Part shown: positions 7,773 to 14,672 of the stretch, piece by piece | Layout: each line of letters begins with the position of its first letter | Numbering within the stretch: position 1 is the first letter of the stretch | Origin: Campylobacterota bacterium | Lineage (GTDB): Bacteria > Campylobacterota > Campylobacteria > Campylobacterales > Nitratiruptoraceae | Direction of reading: 5' to 3' | DNA length: 59,624 nucleotides | Assembly: GCA_015494715.1 (NCBI GenBank) | Contig: WGAT01000050.1 | Location: forward strand, 1 to 59,624 | Notes under the pieces: generated by a model | Told to the model about the DNA's origin: nothing | Database searches by the model: none | The model's input: only the letters and a program-made list of their open reading frames with translations | Position numbers and translations under genes: made by a program

Positions 7773-8183
7773 ATGGAATTGCCAAAGAATATGGAAGAGC
7801 TCAAAGAGTATGTAGCCGAGAATTTTGCAAAACTCAGTGCCGAAGCGCAGTTGGAGTTAATTAAGACATTGCATAAACTGCTCAGAAATGAAGAGATAGT
7901 CAAAAAAGAGCTAGAGCTTGAGCAGCAGCTGCTCGATGAGGAGAAAGCGACGAAGATTTGCGCTATCGATGATGAGGAGGCTACGATTCAAGAGGCGATC
8001 TTGGAAGAGATCAGACAGCACAATCATATCGATGTACATATGTTTAAGGATGCCAGTGACGATCCACGGGATGAAGATGCCAAGTATGTGGATAAGACGC
8101 TTGATAAACCCATCAAAGACCCAAATGATCCTTTAGCCGAATATCTCGATGAGCTAGAGGAGCAAGAGAAGCCAGAGACGTGA
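7773..8183 (+). CDS. Acidic hypothetical protein, coiled-coil N-terminus
   Basis: I do not recognise this 136-residue protein. Start: the ATG at 7773 has AAAAGGA 5 nt upstream; the frame extends further upstream only into the exporter gene. Residues 1-55 are rich in Leu, Glu and Lys with heptad-like spacing, suggesting a helical or coiled-coil segment. The C-terminal third is strongly acidic and poor in hydrophobic residues (many Asp, Glu and Pro, with DPRDED and ELEEQE), so it is probably disordered. There is no signal peptide or membrane span, hence cytoplasmic. It lies 22 nt after the ABC exporter and ends the operon. Similar acidic helical proteins act as adaptors, but nothing here proves that. 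Confidence 0.75.
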   Translation: MELPKNMEELKEYVAENFAKLSAEAQLELIKTLHKLLRNEEIVKKELELEQQLLDEEKATKICAIDDEEATIQEAILEEIRQHNHIDVHMFKDASDDPRDEDAKYVDKTLDKPIKDPNDPLAEYLDELEEQEKPET

Positions 8184-8343
8184 GTCTTTGGCCAACGCTA
8201 CATTAATTTTTTAAAAATGAATTAATATTAAGCTAGTTTATTCTTTATGTATAACATATACAATATATGTATAACTATACAATAGTAAAATTAGAGTGGA
8301 ATTAAATTTTATTATAAGAGTAGGTTTTTAAAACGTTCAGGAG
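8184..8343. other. AT-rich intergenic spacer between the acidic-protein gene and tRNA-Glu
   Basis: This 160-bp gap lies downstream of two convergent genes. It holds an AT-only inverted repeat (8202-8208 with 8220-8226) that could end transcription weakly, and the tandem repeat array described separately at 8246-8284. I see no ORF with a ribosome-binding site. Its base composition is far more AT-rich than the flanking genes. Confidence 0.6.
8246..8284. repeat. Tandem repeat made of two GTATA/TATAC palindromes
   Basis: Two copies of a 19-20-bp unit in direct tandem (8246-8265 and 8266-8284); the second lacks one A. Each unit contains an inverted repeat: GTATA-ACA-TATAC at 8249-8261 and GTATA-AC-TATAC at 8269-8280. 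The palindromes begin 20 bp apart, about two helical turns, which is the geometry of a double operator. No promoter with a downstream gene is obvious on either side, so it may instead be a remnant or a structured RNA 3' end. Confidence 0.6.
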
Positions 8344-8418
8344 TGGCGACCCCAGGGGGACTCGAACCCCCGTCACCGCCGTGAAAGGGCGGTGTCCTAA
8401 CCGCTAGACGATGGGGCC
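8344..8418 (-). tRNA. tRNA-Glu (UUC)
   Basis: A 75-nt cloverleaf on the minus strand including an encoded CCA (8344-8346 as TGG on plus). The acceptor stem is GGCCCCA paired with TGGGGTC (one G-U pair). The anticodon stem CCGCC/GGCGG encloses the loop with TTC, giving Glu. The T-arm has the standard GGTTCGAGTCC. The D-arm contains the TCTAGCGGTTAGGA form typical of bacterial tRNA-Glu. It stands alone rather than in an rRNA or tRNA cluster. Confidence 0.97.
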
Positions 8419-8482
8419 GTCTTGATTGGTTTGTGTGAGTGAAATGATAGCAAAAAATACTTAAAATATCTTTAGGATGCCT

Positions 8483-9952
8483 ATGAAAATGATAAAGATA
8501 TGTGTGATATTTCTATTTACCCTAACCCTTTTTGCTCAAGAGCAAAATGTAAGCGATGCAAACATCTCTTGGCCCCAATACCGCTGGGTAGATCAAAATG
8601 GCGAACCTTCTTGGGAGTTGCATCTTTTGCTCAAAAAGATTGAAGAAGACGATACGCTCCTTTGTAAAGATCAACTCAACAATGAGATACAAAAGTTGGA
8701 AGAGGCGTTCGATAGCAAACAAGAAGCGTGCGTAATTGAGCGATTGGCTAATAGCATAGAGGAGAGTTACTGGCGTGTTTTAAATTGCGGCTGTTTTCCT
8801 CCTCAACGATTTTTAGAAAAAAATTTTCTCCCTCCACAAAAAACTCCTATCAAAAAAGCGTTGGATTCGCCTATTTTGACAAGGCTCTATGGAGCATTAA
8901 AAAAATATGAGAGGCTTGCTCAAGAGGTCAAAGAGTGGAAGCCGATTGAGCTAGAAGATATCGTATACCTGCTTCCTGGGGGCAGCAACGAAGCGGTAGG
9001 AAAGATACGAGAAAGATTGGCTTTGGAGGGATTTTACCACTGCCATGGAGGGGAGGAGCTCAACGCAAGTTTTTACGATAATGAGCTAGTCGAAGCGGTA
9101 AAAGATTTTCAGCGGCACCATGGATTAAAAGATGATGGAGTCGTAGGCCCTATGACTTTGGATGCGATGAATGAGCCTTTGGAGCACAAGATAGCGAGAA
9201 TAAAGATCAATATTGAGCGGGCCAGATGGTTTGTACAGCCGGACGATTTTTTCGTTTTTGTAGATATTCCGGGCTTTTTTATGCAAGTGTACGAGCATGG
9301 CAGAGCGATTTTTGAGTCTAAAGTGATCGTCGGTAGAAAAGAGCGCCCTACCCCTCAGATGCGTAATCTTATCTCTTATTGCGTACTCAATCCCTACTGG
9401 CGCGCGCCTAAGACCATTTTAAAAGAGGATATCATCCCAAGTCTTAAAAAAAGAGATTTTAGACATCTTAAAAAAGAGGGCGTGATCGCTTCTACGGACT
9501 ATTACGGCAAGGAGGTGGTTAAATTTGAGGATGTGGACTGGAAATATTTTGATGAGAAAGATATTCCCTTTACTTTTTTGCAAAAGCCCGGGCCCAACAA
9601 TTTTTTGGGATATGTGAAGTTTATGTTTCCCAATCGATTTGATGTCTATTTGCACGATACCAACGCTCGAAATCTTTTTCGATACAGCTATCGAGCTCTA
9701 AGTTCTGGATGTGTGCGGGTCAAAAAGCCCATAGAGCTTTTGCATCTGTTTCTCAATCGTCAAAAAGAGGTAGATTACCGCGATATCTTCGATCGATTGT
9801 GGACACAGCGAACCCAAAGAATTCGTATCCGTCCAAATATTCCTGTCTATTTGCTCTATTTGAGCGTATGGATGGATGAGTGCGGCGAGGTCTACTTTTA
9901 TCCCGATGTTTATGGCTTGGACAAAAAAATGCTTGCCTCCTTGCATCAATAA
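8483..9952 (+). CDS. L,D-transpeptidase with peptidoglycan-binding domain (YcbB-like)
   Basis: Periplasmic enzyme predicted to form 3-3 peptide cross-links in murein or attach proteins to it. The 489-residue product has a signal peptide (MKMIKICVIFLFTLTLFAQ), a scaffold region, a PG_binding_1 repeat (about 205-235, with FQRHHGLKDDGVVGPMTLDA) and a YkuD catalytic domain (about 255-425). The catalytic signature is HDT at about 392-394 and SSGCVRV at about 407-413 with the nucleophilic Cys. This domain order matches the YcbB/LdtD type. I start at ATG 8483, since TAGGA is 5 nt upstream; an in-frame ATG at 8477 overlaps that ribosome-binding site. It is followed by a murein-peptidase-like DUF882 gene, which suggests a shared cell-wall theme. 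Confidence 0.92.
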   Translation: MKMIKICVIFLFTLTLFAQEQNVSDANISWPQYRWVDQNGEPSWELHLLLKKIEEDDTLLCKDQLNNEIQKLEEAFDSKQEACVIERLANSIEESYWRVLNCGCFPPQRFLEKNFLPPQKTPIKKALDSPILTRLYGALKKYERLAQEVKEWKPIELEDIVYLLPGGSNEAVGKIRERLALEGFYHCHGGEELNASFYDNELVEAVKDFQRHHGLKDDGVVGPMTLDAMNEPLEHKIARIKINIERARWFVQPDDFFVFVDIPGFFMQVYEHGRAIFESKVIVGRKERPTPQMRNLISYCVLNPYWRAPKTILKEDIIPSLKKRDFRHLKKEGVIASTDYYGKEVVKFEDVDWKYFDEKDIPFTFLQKPGPNNFLGYVKFMFPNRFDVYLHDTNARNLFRYSYRALSSGCVRVKKPIELLHLFLNRQKEVDYRDIFDRLWTQRTQRIRIRPNIPVYLLYLSVWMDECGEVYFYPDVYGLDKKMLASLHQ

Positions 9953-9960
9953 AGTTGTGC

Positions 9961-9966
9961 TACAAT
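9961..9966 (+). promoter_or_regulatory. -10 box for the DUF882 gene
   Basis: TACAAT 24 bp before ATG 9991, followed by a near-perfect anti-16S site AAGGAGGTG at 9980-9988. This suggests strong, independent expression of the gene downstream. Confidence 0.5.
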
Positions 9967-9990
9967 AGATTCTTTATCTAAGGAGGTGCA

Positions 9991-10527
9991 ATGGTAAAAA
10001 GAAGAGAATTTTTGCGATTTGGATTGATGATGGGCATAGGGCTTTGTATGCCCGGCTCTTTGTTGGCCAATGTGGGAGAAAAGACTCTGTATCTGTATCA
10101 TCTGCATACGCAAGAGTATATTCAAGCCACGTTTTGGGCCGATGGAGAGTATATAGATGAAGAGATTGAGAATTTAAAATATTTTTTACGAGATTATCGA
10201 AACGATCAGATCCATGCGATCGATGTGGCTTTATTGGAGTATCTGTACGATCTTCAGTCCCTGCTCGATGCCAAAGAGATCCATATTATCTGTGGATTTC
10301 GTTCCAAGTATACCAATAATTATCTTCGGCATCATACAAAGGGCGTAGCGAAAAATAGTTATCACACCAAAGGCAAAGCCGTCGATATCAGGATACCTGA
10401 AGTGCCTCTTGCCACACTCAAATACGCCGCATTGTCTTTGCAAAGAGGAGGGGTGGGATATTATCCTCGATCGGATTTTTTGCATATTGATACGGGTGCT
10501 CCAAGATACTGGAGATTTCCGAAATAA
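9991..10527 (+). CDS. DUF882/YcbK-like M15-family murein peptidase, Tat-exported
   Basis: A 178-residue protein of the YcbK (MepK-like) group, related to peptidase M15 enzymes that cleave peptidoglycan cross-links; MepK of E. coli cuts 3-3 links. The N-terminus RREFLRFGLMMG is a twin-arginine signal, cleavable near residue 27. Zn-site motifs are HTKGKAVDIR (His and Asp about 128-135) and the C-terminal FLHIDTG (His about 166). Active-site residues appear complete. It lies directly after an L,D-transpeptidase, the enzyme class that makes 3-3 links, so the two may act as a synthesis/cleavage pair. A very strong ribosome-binding site precedes it. Its TAA overlaps the next ATG by one base. Confidence 0.88.
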   Translation: MVKRREFLRFGLMMGIGLCMPGSLLANVGEKTLYLYHLHTQEYIQATFWADGEYIDEEIENLKYFLRDYRNDQIHAIDVALLEYLYDLQSLLDAKEIHIICGFRSKYTNNYLRHHTKGVAKNSYHTKGKAVDIRIPEVPLATLKYAALSLQRGGVGYYPRSDFLHIDTGAPRYWRFPK

Positions 10528-10976
10528 TGATGGATATCGTTTTATATATTCACCTTTTGGCGGCAACGGTATGGATTGGGGGGAGCGTCTTTTTATTCGC
10601 TTTGGGTGTTTTTTTACGAGATAAAGAGGCGCAAAAAAGAGTCTATTTTCATGTAGGGCCGATCTATGGGTATGTGGAGAGCGTATGGCTGACGATTTTG
10701 ATTATTTCTGGGCTTTGGATGTTTTTCCATCTGGGGCTTGATCGAATCTTTGCCGAGGGCCATCCCCAAAGCATCGTCCACATCCTAAAAATTAAATTCT
10801 CTTTGGTGGCTTTGATCGCCGTTGCCACCGTGATCCATATGTATATCGCCTTTAAAACAAATGGCAAAGAGCGCACGCCTATGCAAAAAATGCTCTCCAG
10901 AGGGAGCAGCATGGCCATATTTTTGCTCAATCTCTTGATTTTATGGTTTGCGATGCAGCTGAGGAATTTCTTGTAG
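10527..10976 (+). CDS. CopD-like four-helix membrane protein
   Basis: A 149-residue integral membrane protein with four hydrophobic segments (about 2-27, 47-68, 86-107 and 127-147). The first helix contains HLLAATVWIGGSVF, and the second loop has HVGPIYGYVE, both typical of the CopD/DUF2269-like group in which conserved His residues in helices bind haem or copper. A further His is in the third helix (VIHMYIA). The role could be electron transfer or copper handling; no cognate partner lies next to it. It starts at the ATG whose first base is the last base of the preceding stop, so it is likely coupled to the DUF882 gene. It ends 2 bp before the convergent ugd stop. Confidence 0.7.
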   Translation: MMDIVLYIHLLAATVWIGGSVFLFALGVFLRDKEAQKRVYFHVGPIYGYVESVWLTILIISGLWMFFHLGLDRIFAEGHPQSIVHILKIKFSLVALIAVATVIHMYIAFKTNGKERTPMQKMLSRGSSMAIFLLNLLILWFAMQLRNFL

Positions 10977-10978
10977 AG

Positions 10979-12340
10979 CTAGCGCCCTACGCCAATTTGA
11001 TGGTACTCAAAACCCATCGCTTCGAGCCGCTCTTTGTTGTATTGGTTGCGACCGTCGAAGATGATAGGTGCGGTGAGGCGCTTTTTCATCTCATAGAAAT
11101 CTGGACTGCGAAACTCTTTCCACTCCGTCACTAAAATCATAGCGTCGCTGCCGTTAAGGGTGTCGTATTTGTTGTCGAAGTATTCGATATTTTCGTTATC
11201 TTTGAGCCAGTAGTTTTTTGCCTCCTCCATCGCTTTTGGGTCGTAGGCTTTGATCTTGGCTCCTCTTTTGGTGAGCTCTTGGACGATGGTGATGGAGGGG
11301 GCTTCTCGCATATCATCAGTCTCTGGTTTGAAACTTAACCCCCATAATGCAAAGGTCTTACCGCTCACATTCCCATCGAATCTGGAGAGGATTTTATTTA
11401 AAAAGTACTCTCTTTGCTCCTTGTTCACCTCTTCTACGGCTTTGACTATTTTGGGCTCCACCCCTGCGTCTTTGGCGATCTTTTCTAATGCTTTGACATC
11501 TTTTGGAAAACAGCTGCCCCCGTAGCCAACGCCCGGGTAGATGAAGCTATAACCTATACGTTTGTCGCTGCCGATCCCTACTCGCACCTTGTTGATATCG
11601 GCTCCTACCGCTTCGGCTATTTTGGCCATCTCGTTCATGAAGCTGATCTTGGTTGCCAGCATGGCGTTGGCCGCATATTTGGTCAGCTCCGCGCTTTTGA
11701 TATCCATCCCGATAAAACGCTCGTGGCTTCTGGTAAACGGAGCGTAGAGCTCTTTGAGTTTTTCCATACTTTTGGGATCGTCCGCTCCGATGACCACGCG
11801 ATCGGGCTTCAAAAAGTCGTTGACGGCGTCTCCCTCTTTGAGAAATTCCGGGTTGCTTACCACATCGAACTTCATCAGCTCTTCATACTTTTCTTGGGAG
11901 ATTTGGCCACTCTCTAGCCTCTTTTTGAGCTCCTTTTGGATGGTCTGGCGTACTTTGTCCGCAGTGCCCACGGGGACGGTGGATTTGTCCACTACGATGA
12001 GCGGATGGGTCATATACTGCCCGATCTCTTTGGCCACGGCCAGTACATATTGCAAATCCGCACTCCCATCCTCACCTTGGGGCGTTCCCACAGCGATGAA
12101 GACAATCTCGCTTTTTTCGAGTGCCTCTTTGATATCGGTAGTGAAGTGGAGTGTGCCTATCTTGAAGTTTTCCTTGACGATTTCTTCAAGCCCCGGCTCG
12201 TAGATGGGGATGATGCCTTGTTTTAGTTTTTCAATCTTTTCTTCGTCGATATCGACACAGATGACGTTGTTGCCCATCTGGGCCATACATGCCCCTGTGA
12301 CGAGACCCACATATCCCGTTCCAACTATTGCTAAATTCAC
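10979..12340 (-). CDS. ugd: UDP-glucose 6-dehydrogenase
   Basis: Oxidises UDP-glucose to UDP-glucuronate in two NAD+-dependent steps, supplying sugar for capsule, LPS or exopolysaccharide. The 453-residue protein begins with the NAD-binding fingerprint [18 protein letters not shown], has the [14 protein letters not shown] block (about 85-98) and the catalytic Cys in [10 protein letters not shown] (about 262). The C-terminal UDP-binding domain includes [17 protein letters not shown]. Length fits the family. The start is GTG 12340 with AAGGA 7 nt upstream. Its own -10 box is at 12366-12371. No glycosyltransferase cluster is adjacent, so the downstream glycan is not indicated. Confidence 0.95.
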   Translation of the reverse strand: MNLAIVGTGYVGLVTGACMAQMGNNVICVDIDEEKIEKLKQGIIPIYEPGLEEIVKENFKIGTLHFTTDIKEALEKSEIVFIAVGTPQGEDGSADLQYVLAVAKEIGQYMTHPLIVVDKSTVPVGTADKVRQTIQKELKKRLESGQISQEKYEELMKFDVVSNPEFLKEGDAVNDFLKPDRVVIGADDPKSMEKLKELYAPFTRSHERFIGMDIKSAELTKYAANAMLATKISFMNEMAKIAEAVGADINKVRVGIGSDKRIGYSFIYPGVGYGGSCFPKDVKALEKIAKDAGVEPKIVKAVEEVNKEQREYFLNKILSRFDGNVSGKTFALWGLSFKPETDDMREAPSITIVQELTKRGAKIKAYDPKAMEEAKNYWLKDNENIEYFDNKYDTLNGSDAMILVTEWKEFRSPDFYEMKKRLTAPIIFDGRNQYNKERLEAMGFEYHQIGVGR

Positions 12341-12365
12341 GGATGGTTCCTTGTTTTTTTGTGTG

Positions 12366-12371
12366 ATTATA
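12366..12371 (-). promoter_or_regulatory. -10 box for ugd
   Basis: TATAAT on the minus strand, 25 bp before the GTG start of ugd, preceded by a run of T residues as expected for the AT-periodic promoters of this phylum. Confidence 0.55.
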
Positions 12372-12439
12372 TAAAAAAGGAGATTAAAGTTTTATTGGAG
12401 TTTCAGAAGATGACTAACCGGTTTTCTCTTCAAAATGCT

Positions 12440-12516
12440 TGGTGGGCCCGGCAGGACTCGAACCTGCGACCAACCGGTTATGAGCCGGTTGCTCTAACCA
12501 ACTGAGCTACGGGCCC
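12440..12516 (-). tRNA. tRNA-Met (CAU), elongator type; Ile2 not excluded
   Basis: A 77-nt cloverleaf with encoded CCA. The acceptor stem is GGGCCCG/CGGGCCC, the D-arm is GCTCAGTTGGTTAGAGC, the anticodon stem is ACCGG/CCGGT around CTCATAA, and the T-arm holds GGTTCGAGTCC. The anticodon is CAU. The first base pair is G-C, not the C-A mismatch of initiator tRNA, so it is not tRNA-fMet. An isoleucine tRNA whose C34 is converted to lysidine also has a CAU anticodon in the gene; elongator Met is favoured by the long D-loop, but separation needs comparison with the other CAU tRNAs of the genome. Confidence 0.93.
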
Positions 12517-12523
12517 GTAGCGA

Positions 12524-13627
12524 TTATGTATGGGTCGAATTATACAAAAATCTATATCTAAAAGCAAGCAAATGTTCAAGCAGTCCAAATAAGATCATAA
12601 AATTGACAAAGCTGCTACCTCCATGGCTAAAAAGAGGTAAAGGCACCCCCACTACGGGAGCTAGACCTATGGTCATGGCTATGTTGACGCTCATGTAGGT
12701 AAAGATGAGCAAGGCGATACCCACGGCTACGACTTGGGTGAAATAGTCCCCTTTGAGCTTAAAATAGATTCCAAAAAGATGTAAAATCAACGCCGCATAC
12801 AAACTGACCAAAATCACCGCTCCCACAAATCCAAAACGCTCGATATAATAGGCAAAAATAAAATCGCTTGTAGCGATGGGGAGAAATTTGAGTTTTGTTT
12901 GCGTGGCCTCCTCTTTTGGTTTGCCCCACATGCCTCCAGAGCCGATGGCGATGATGGATTGCTGGACGTGATAGCTTGGTTTTTCGCTTAGAAAATCTTC
13001 GATTCGTTTTCTTTGATAATCGTGTAAAAGATATTTGTATGCCAAAGGTGCCAAAAAAGCTACCAGCAAAGCGAGCGTGACCCATATTTTCCAATTGACC
13101 CCAACGACAAAGAGCACGCCGTAGCCTATGATAAGAAGTACCAAACCCGTCCCAAGGTCTGGCTCTTTTGCTATGAGAACAAAAGGCAGTAAAATATAAA
13201 AAGAGATTTTAAAAAAATCTTTCCAGCCATACCCTTCTTTGGGAGGAGGATTGTTTTGTATTAAAAAGGCCAGCATCAAGATAAAAGCTGGCTTAAAGAT
13301 TTCAGATGGTTGGATGGTTAGGTGGATAAAAGGGATCTCCAGCCACCGCTTAGCCCCCAGTCGACTGACCCCAAAAAGGTCCACGCTAAGAAGCAGCAAG
13401 ATCATAAACCAATAGATGGAGGGAATAAGCCATTTATATTCTCGCACCGGAAGCAAAAAGGTAAGAAAAAAGGCGCCAAGCCCTATAAAATAGTAAAAGA
13501 GCTGTTTCGTGGCCAATGTGGGATTGATATCGGCTATGAGATAGTATGAGAGCATCATAAAAGGGATAATGAGCCCCACCAAAATAAAATCGAAATGGGT
13601 AAGAATGCGTCTATCGATCAAATACAT
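12524..13627 (-). CDS. rodA: Rod-shape SEDS glycosyltransferase RodA
   Basis: Polymerises lipid II into glycan strands with PBP2 during cylindrical growth (SEDS family). The 367-residue protein has about ten membrane helices and family hallmarks: QPSEIFKPAFILMLA (about 105-119, the SEDS motif following helix 3), KEPDLGTGLVLL (about 155-166, with the catalytic-loop Asp) and GVPLPLFSHGGSS near the C-terminus. FtsW is similar; assignment to RodA rests on the N-terminus, length and synteny with C. jejuni mrdB as I remember it. It starts at ATG 13627, only a few bases from the predicted transcription start. Its 3' end is 8 bp from the tRNA gene. The partner PBP2 is encoded at 39336-41144. Confidence 0.92.
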   Translation of the reverse strand: MYLIDRRILTHFDFILVGLIIPFMMLSYYLIADINPTLATKQLFYYFIGLGAFFLTFLLPVREYKWLIPSIYWFMILLLLSVDLFGVSRLGAKRWLEIPFIHLTIQPSEIFKPAFILMLAFLIQNNPPPKEGYGWKDFFKISFYILLPFVLIAKEPDLGTGLVLLIIGYGVLFVVGVNWKIWVTLALLVAFLAPLAYKYLLHDYQRKRIEDFLSEKPSYHVQQSIIAIGSGGMWGKPKEEATQTKLKFLPIATSDFIFAYYIERFGFVGAVILVSLYAALILHLFGIYFKLKGDYFTQVVAVGIALLIFTYMSVNIAMTIGLAPVVGVPLPLFSHGGSSFVNFMILFGLLEHLLAFRYRFLYNSTHT

Positions 13628-13635
13628 CTTTTTCG

Positions 13636-13645
13636 TATAATTATA
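13636..13645. promoter_or_regulatory. Overlapping divergent -10 boxes (rodA and rluD)
   Basis: The palindrome TATAATTATA gives TATAAT on plus at 13636-13641 and TATAAT on minus at 13640-13645. Predicted start sites lie about 7 bp beyond each box, leaving a leader of roughly 6 nt for rodA and under 15 nt for rluD. RNA polymerase can probably occupy only one direction at a time. Confidence 0.55.
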
Positions 13646-13661
13646 TCAAAGGATGGTAGCG

Positions 13662-14672
13662 GTGCAAAAAAAAGAGTTCGTGACGCAAAAAAGCGAGCGG
13701 TTGGATAAATTTTTAACCCAACAAATGCAAGAGAGCAGAAATCAGATCGAGCGGCTTATTAAAAAAGGATATGTGCAAATAGATCAAAAAAAAGTAACCA
13801 AACCCGGATACAAATTAAAACCCAAGCAAAATGTCACGCTGCATCTTCCCCAAGCTCCTAAAAGTACAAGAGGTGCCGTAGATTTTGATGTACAAAGCGT
13901 GTATGAAGATGAGGATATTTTGGTGCTTGACAAACCACCCGGGGTAGTAGTCCATCCGGCTCCAAGCGTCAAAGAGGCCACGCTGGTGGATTGGCTAAAA
14001 CAAAAAGGGGTTTCCCTTTCGACCATTAGTGGCGAAGAGCGTCACGGGATTGTCCATCGTATCGATAAGGAGACAAGCGGGTTGTTGGTTGTGGCCAAAA
14101 ATAACGAGGCGCATCGAAAGCTCTCCGAACAACTCCAAAATAAGAGTATGGGGCGATACTATTTAGCCTTTATTGAGCCCCCTTTAAAAGAGAGCGTGAT
14201 TGTGGATAAGCCCATTGGCAGAAATCCCAAAAACAGACTTAAAATGGCGGTGGTAGAGGATGGGCGAGCCTCAAAAAGCGCTTTTGCCAAGCTTTTACTC
14301 TCAAAAAATGGGCAATACGAGCTTATAGGCGCCAAACTCTTTAGCGGCCGTACGCATCAAATACGAGTCCATTTGCACTCCTTGCATCGGCATATTTTAG
14401 GCGATAGTTTATATGGCTTTAAGAGCAAAGGCGTTACAATACCCAGAGTTTTTTTACATGCTTATATTCTGTATCTGTTCCATCCAACAAGCGGTAAGAG
14501 GATGGAATTTACGGCTTCGTTACCGCAAGATATGAAGGATTTCGCTTCACGACATTTTGATATGGAGACTTTACATGAGACGATCGATCCTCGCGGCTTT
14601 ACTTCCTATTTTGATGATGCTGAGCGGTTGTGGAGTACAGCCGCAGCCTTCCAAACCAAAAGTCGATCTTAG
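13662..14672 (+). CDS. rluD: RluD-family 23S rRNA pseudouridine synthase
   Basis: Isomerises uridines in 23S rRNA. The 336-residue protein has an N-terminal S4 RNA-binding domain (about 8-65, with ERLDKFLTQQM) and the RluA-type catalytic domain, containing HRIDKETSGLLVVAKN with the catalytic Asp (about 136) and the SGRTHQIRVHL motif (about 230-240). I place the start at GTG 13662, because AAAGG lies about 9 nt upstream and touches the alternative ATG 13653; the latter would add three residues. The last 32 codons overlap the start of the lipoprotein gene in another frame, which is unusually long for this operon. RluD versus RluC or RluA specificity cannot be fixed from sequence alone. Confidence 0.92.
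   Translation: MQKKEFVTQKSERLDKFLTQQMQESRNQIERLIKKGYVQIDQKKVTKPGYKLKPKQNVTLHLPQAPKSTRGAVDFDVQSVYEDEDILVLDKPPGVVVHPAPSVKEATLVDWLKQKGVSLSTISGEERHGIVHRIDKETSGLLVVAKNNEAHRKLSEQLQNKSMGRYYLAFIEPPLKESVIVDKPIGRNPKNRLKMAVVEDGRASKSAFAKLLLSKNGQYELIGAKLFSGRTHQIRVHLHSLHRHILGDSLYGFKSKGVTIPRVFLHAYILYLFHPTSGKRMEFTASLPQDMKDFASRHFDMETLHETIDPRGFTSYFDDAERLWSTAAAFQTKSRS

Noticed and set aside
8477-8482. ATG 8477 as start of the L,D-transpeptidase
   Set aside because: It overlaps the AGGA ribosome-binding sequence; ATG 8483 has correct spacing.
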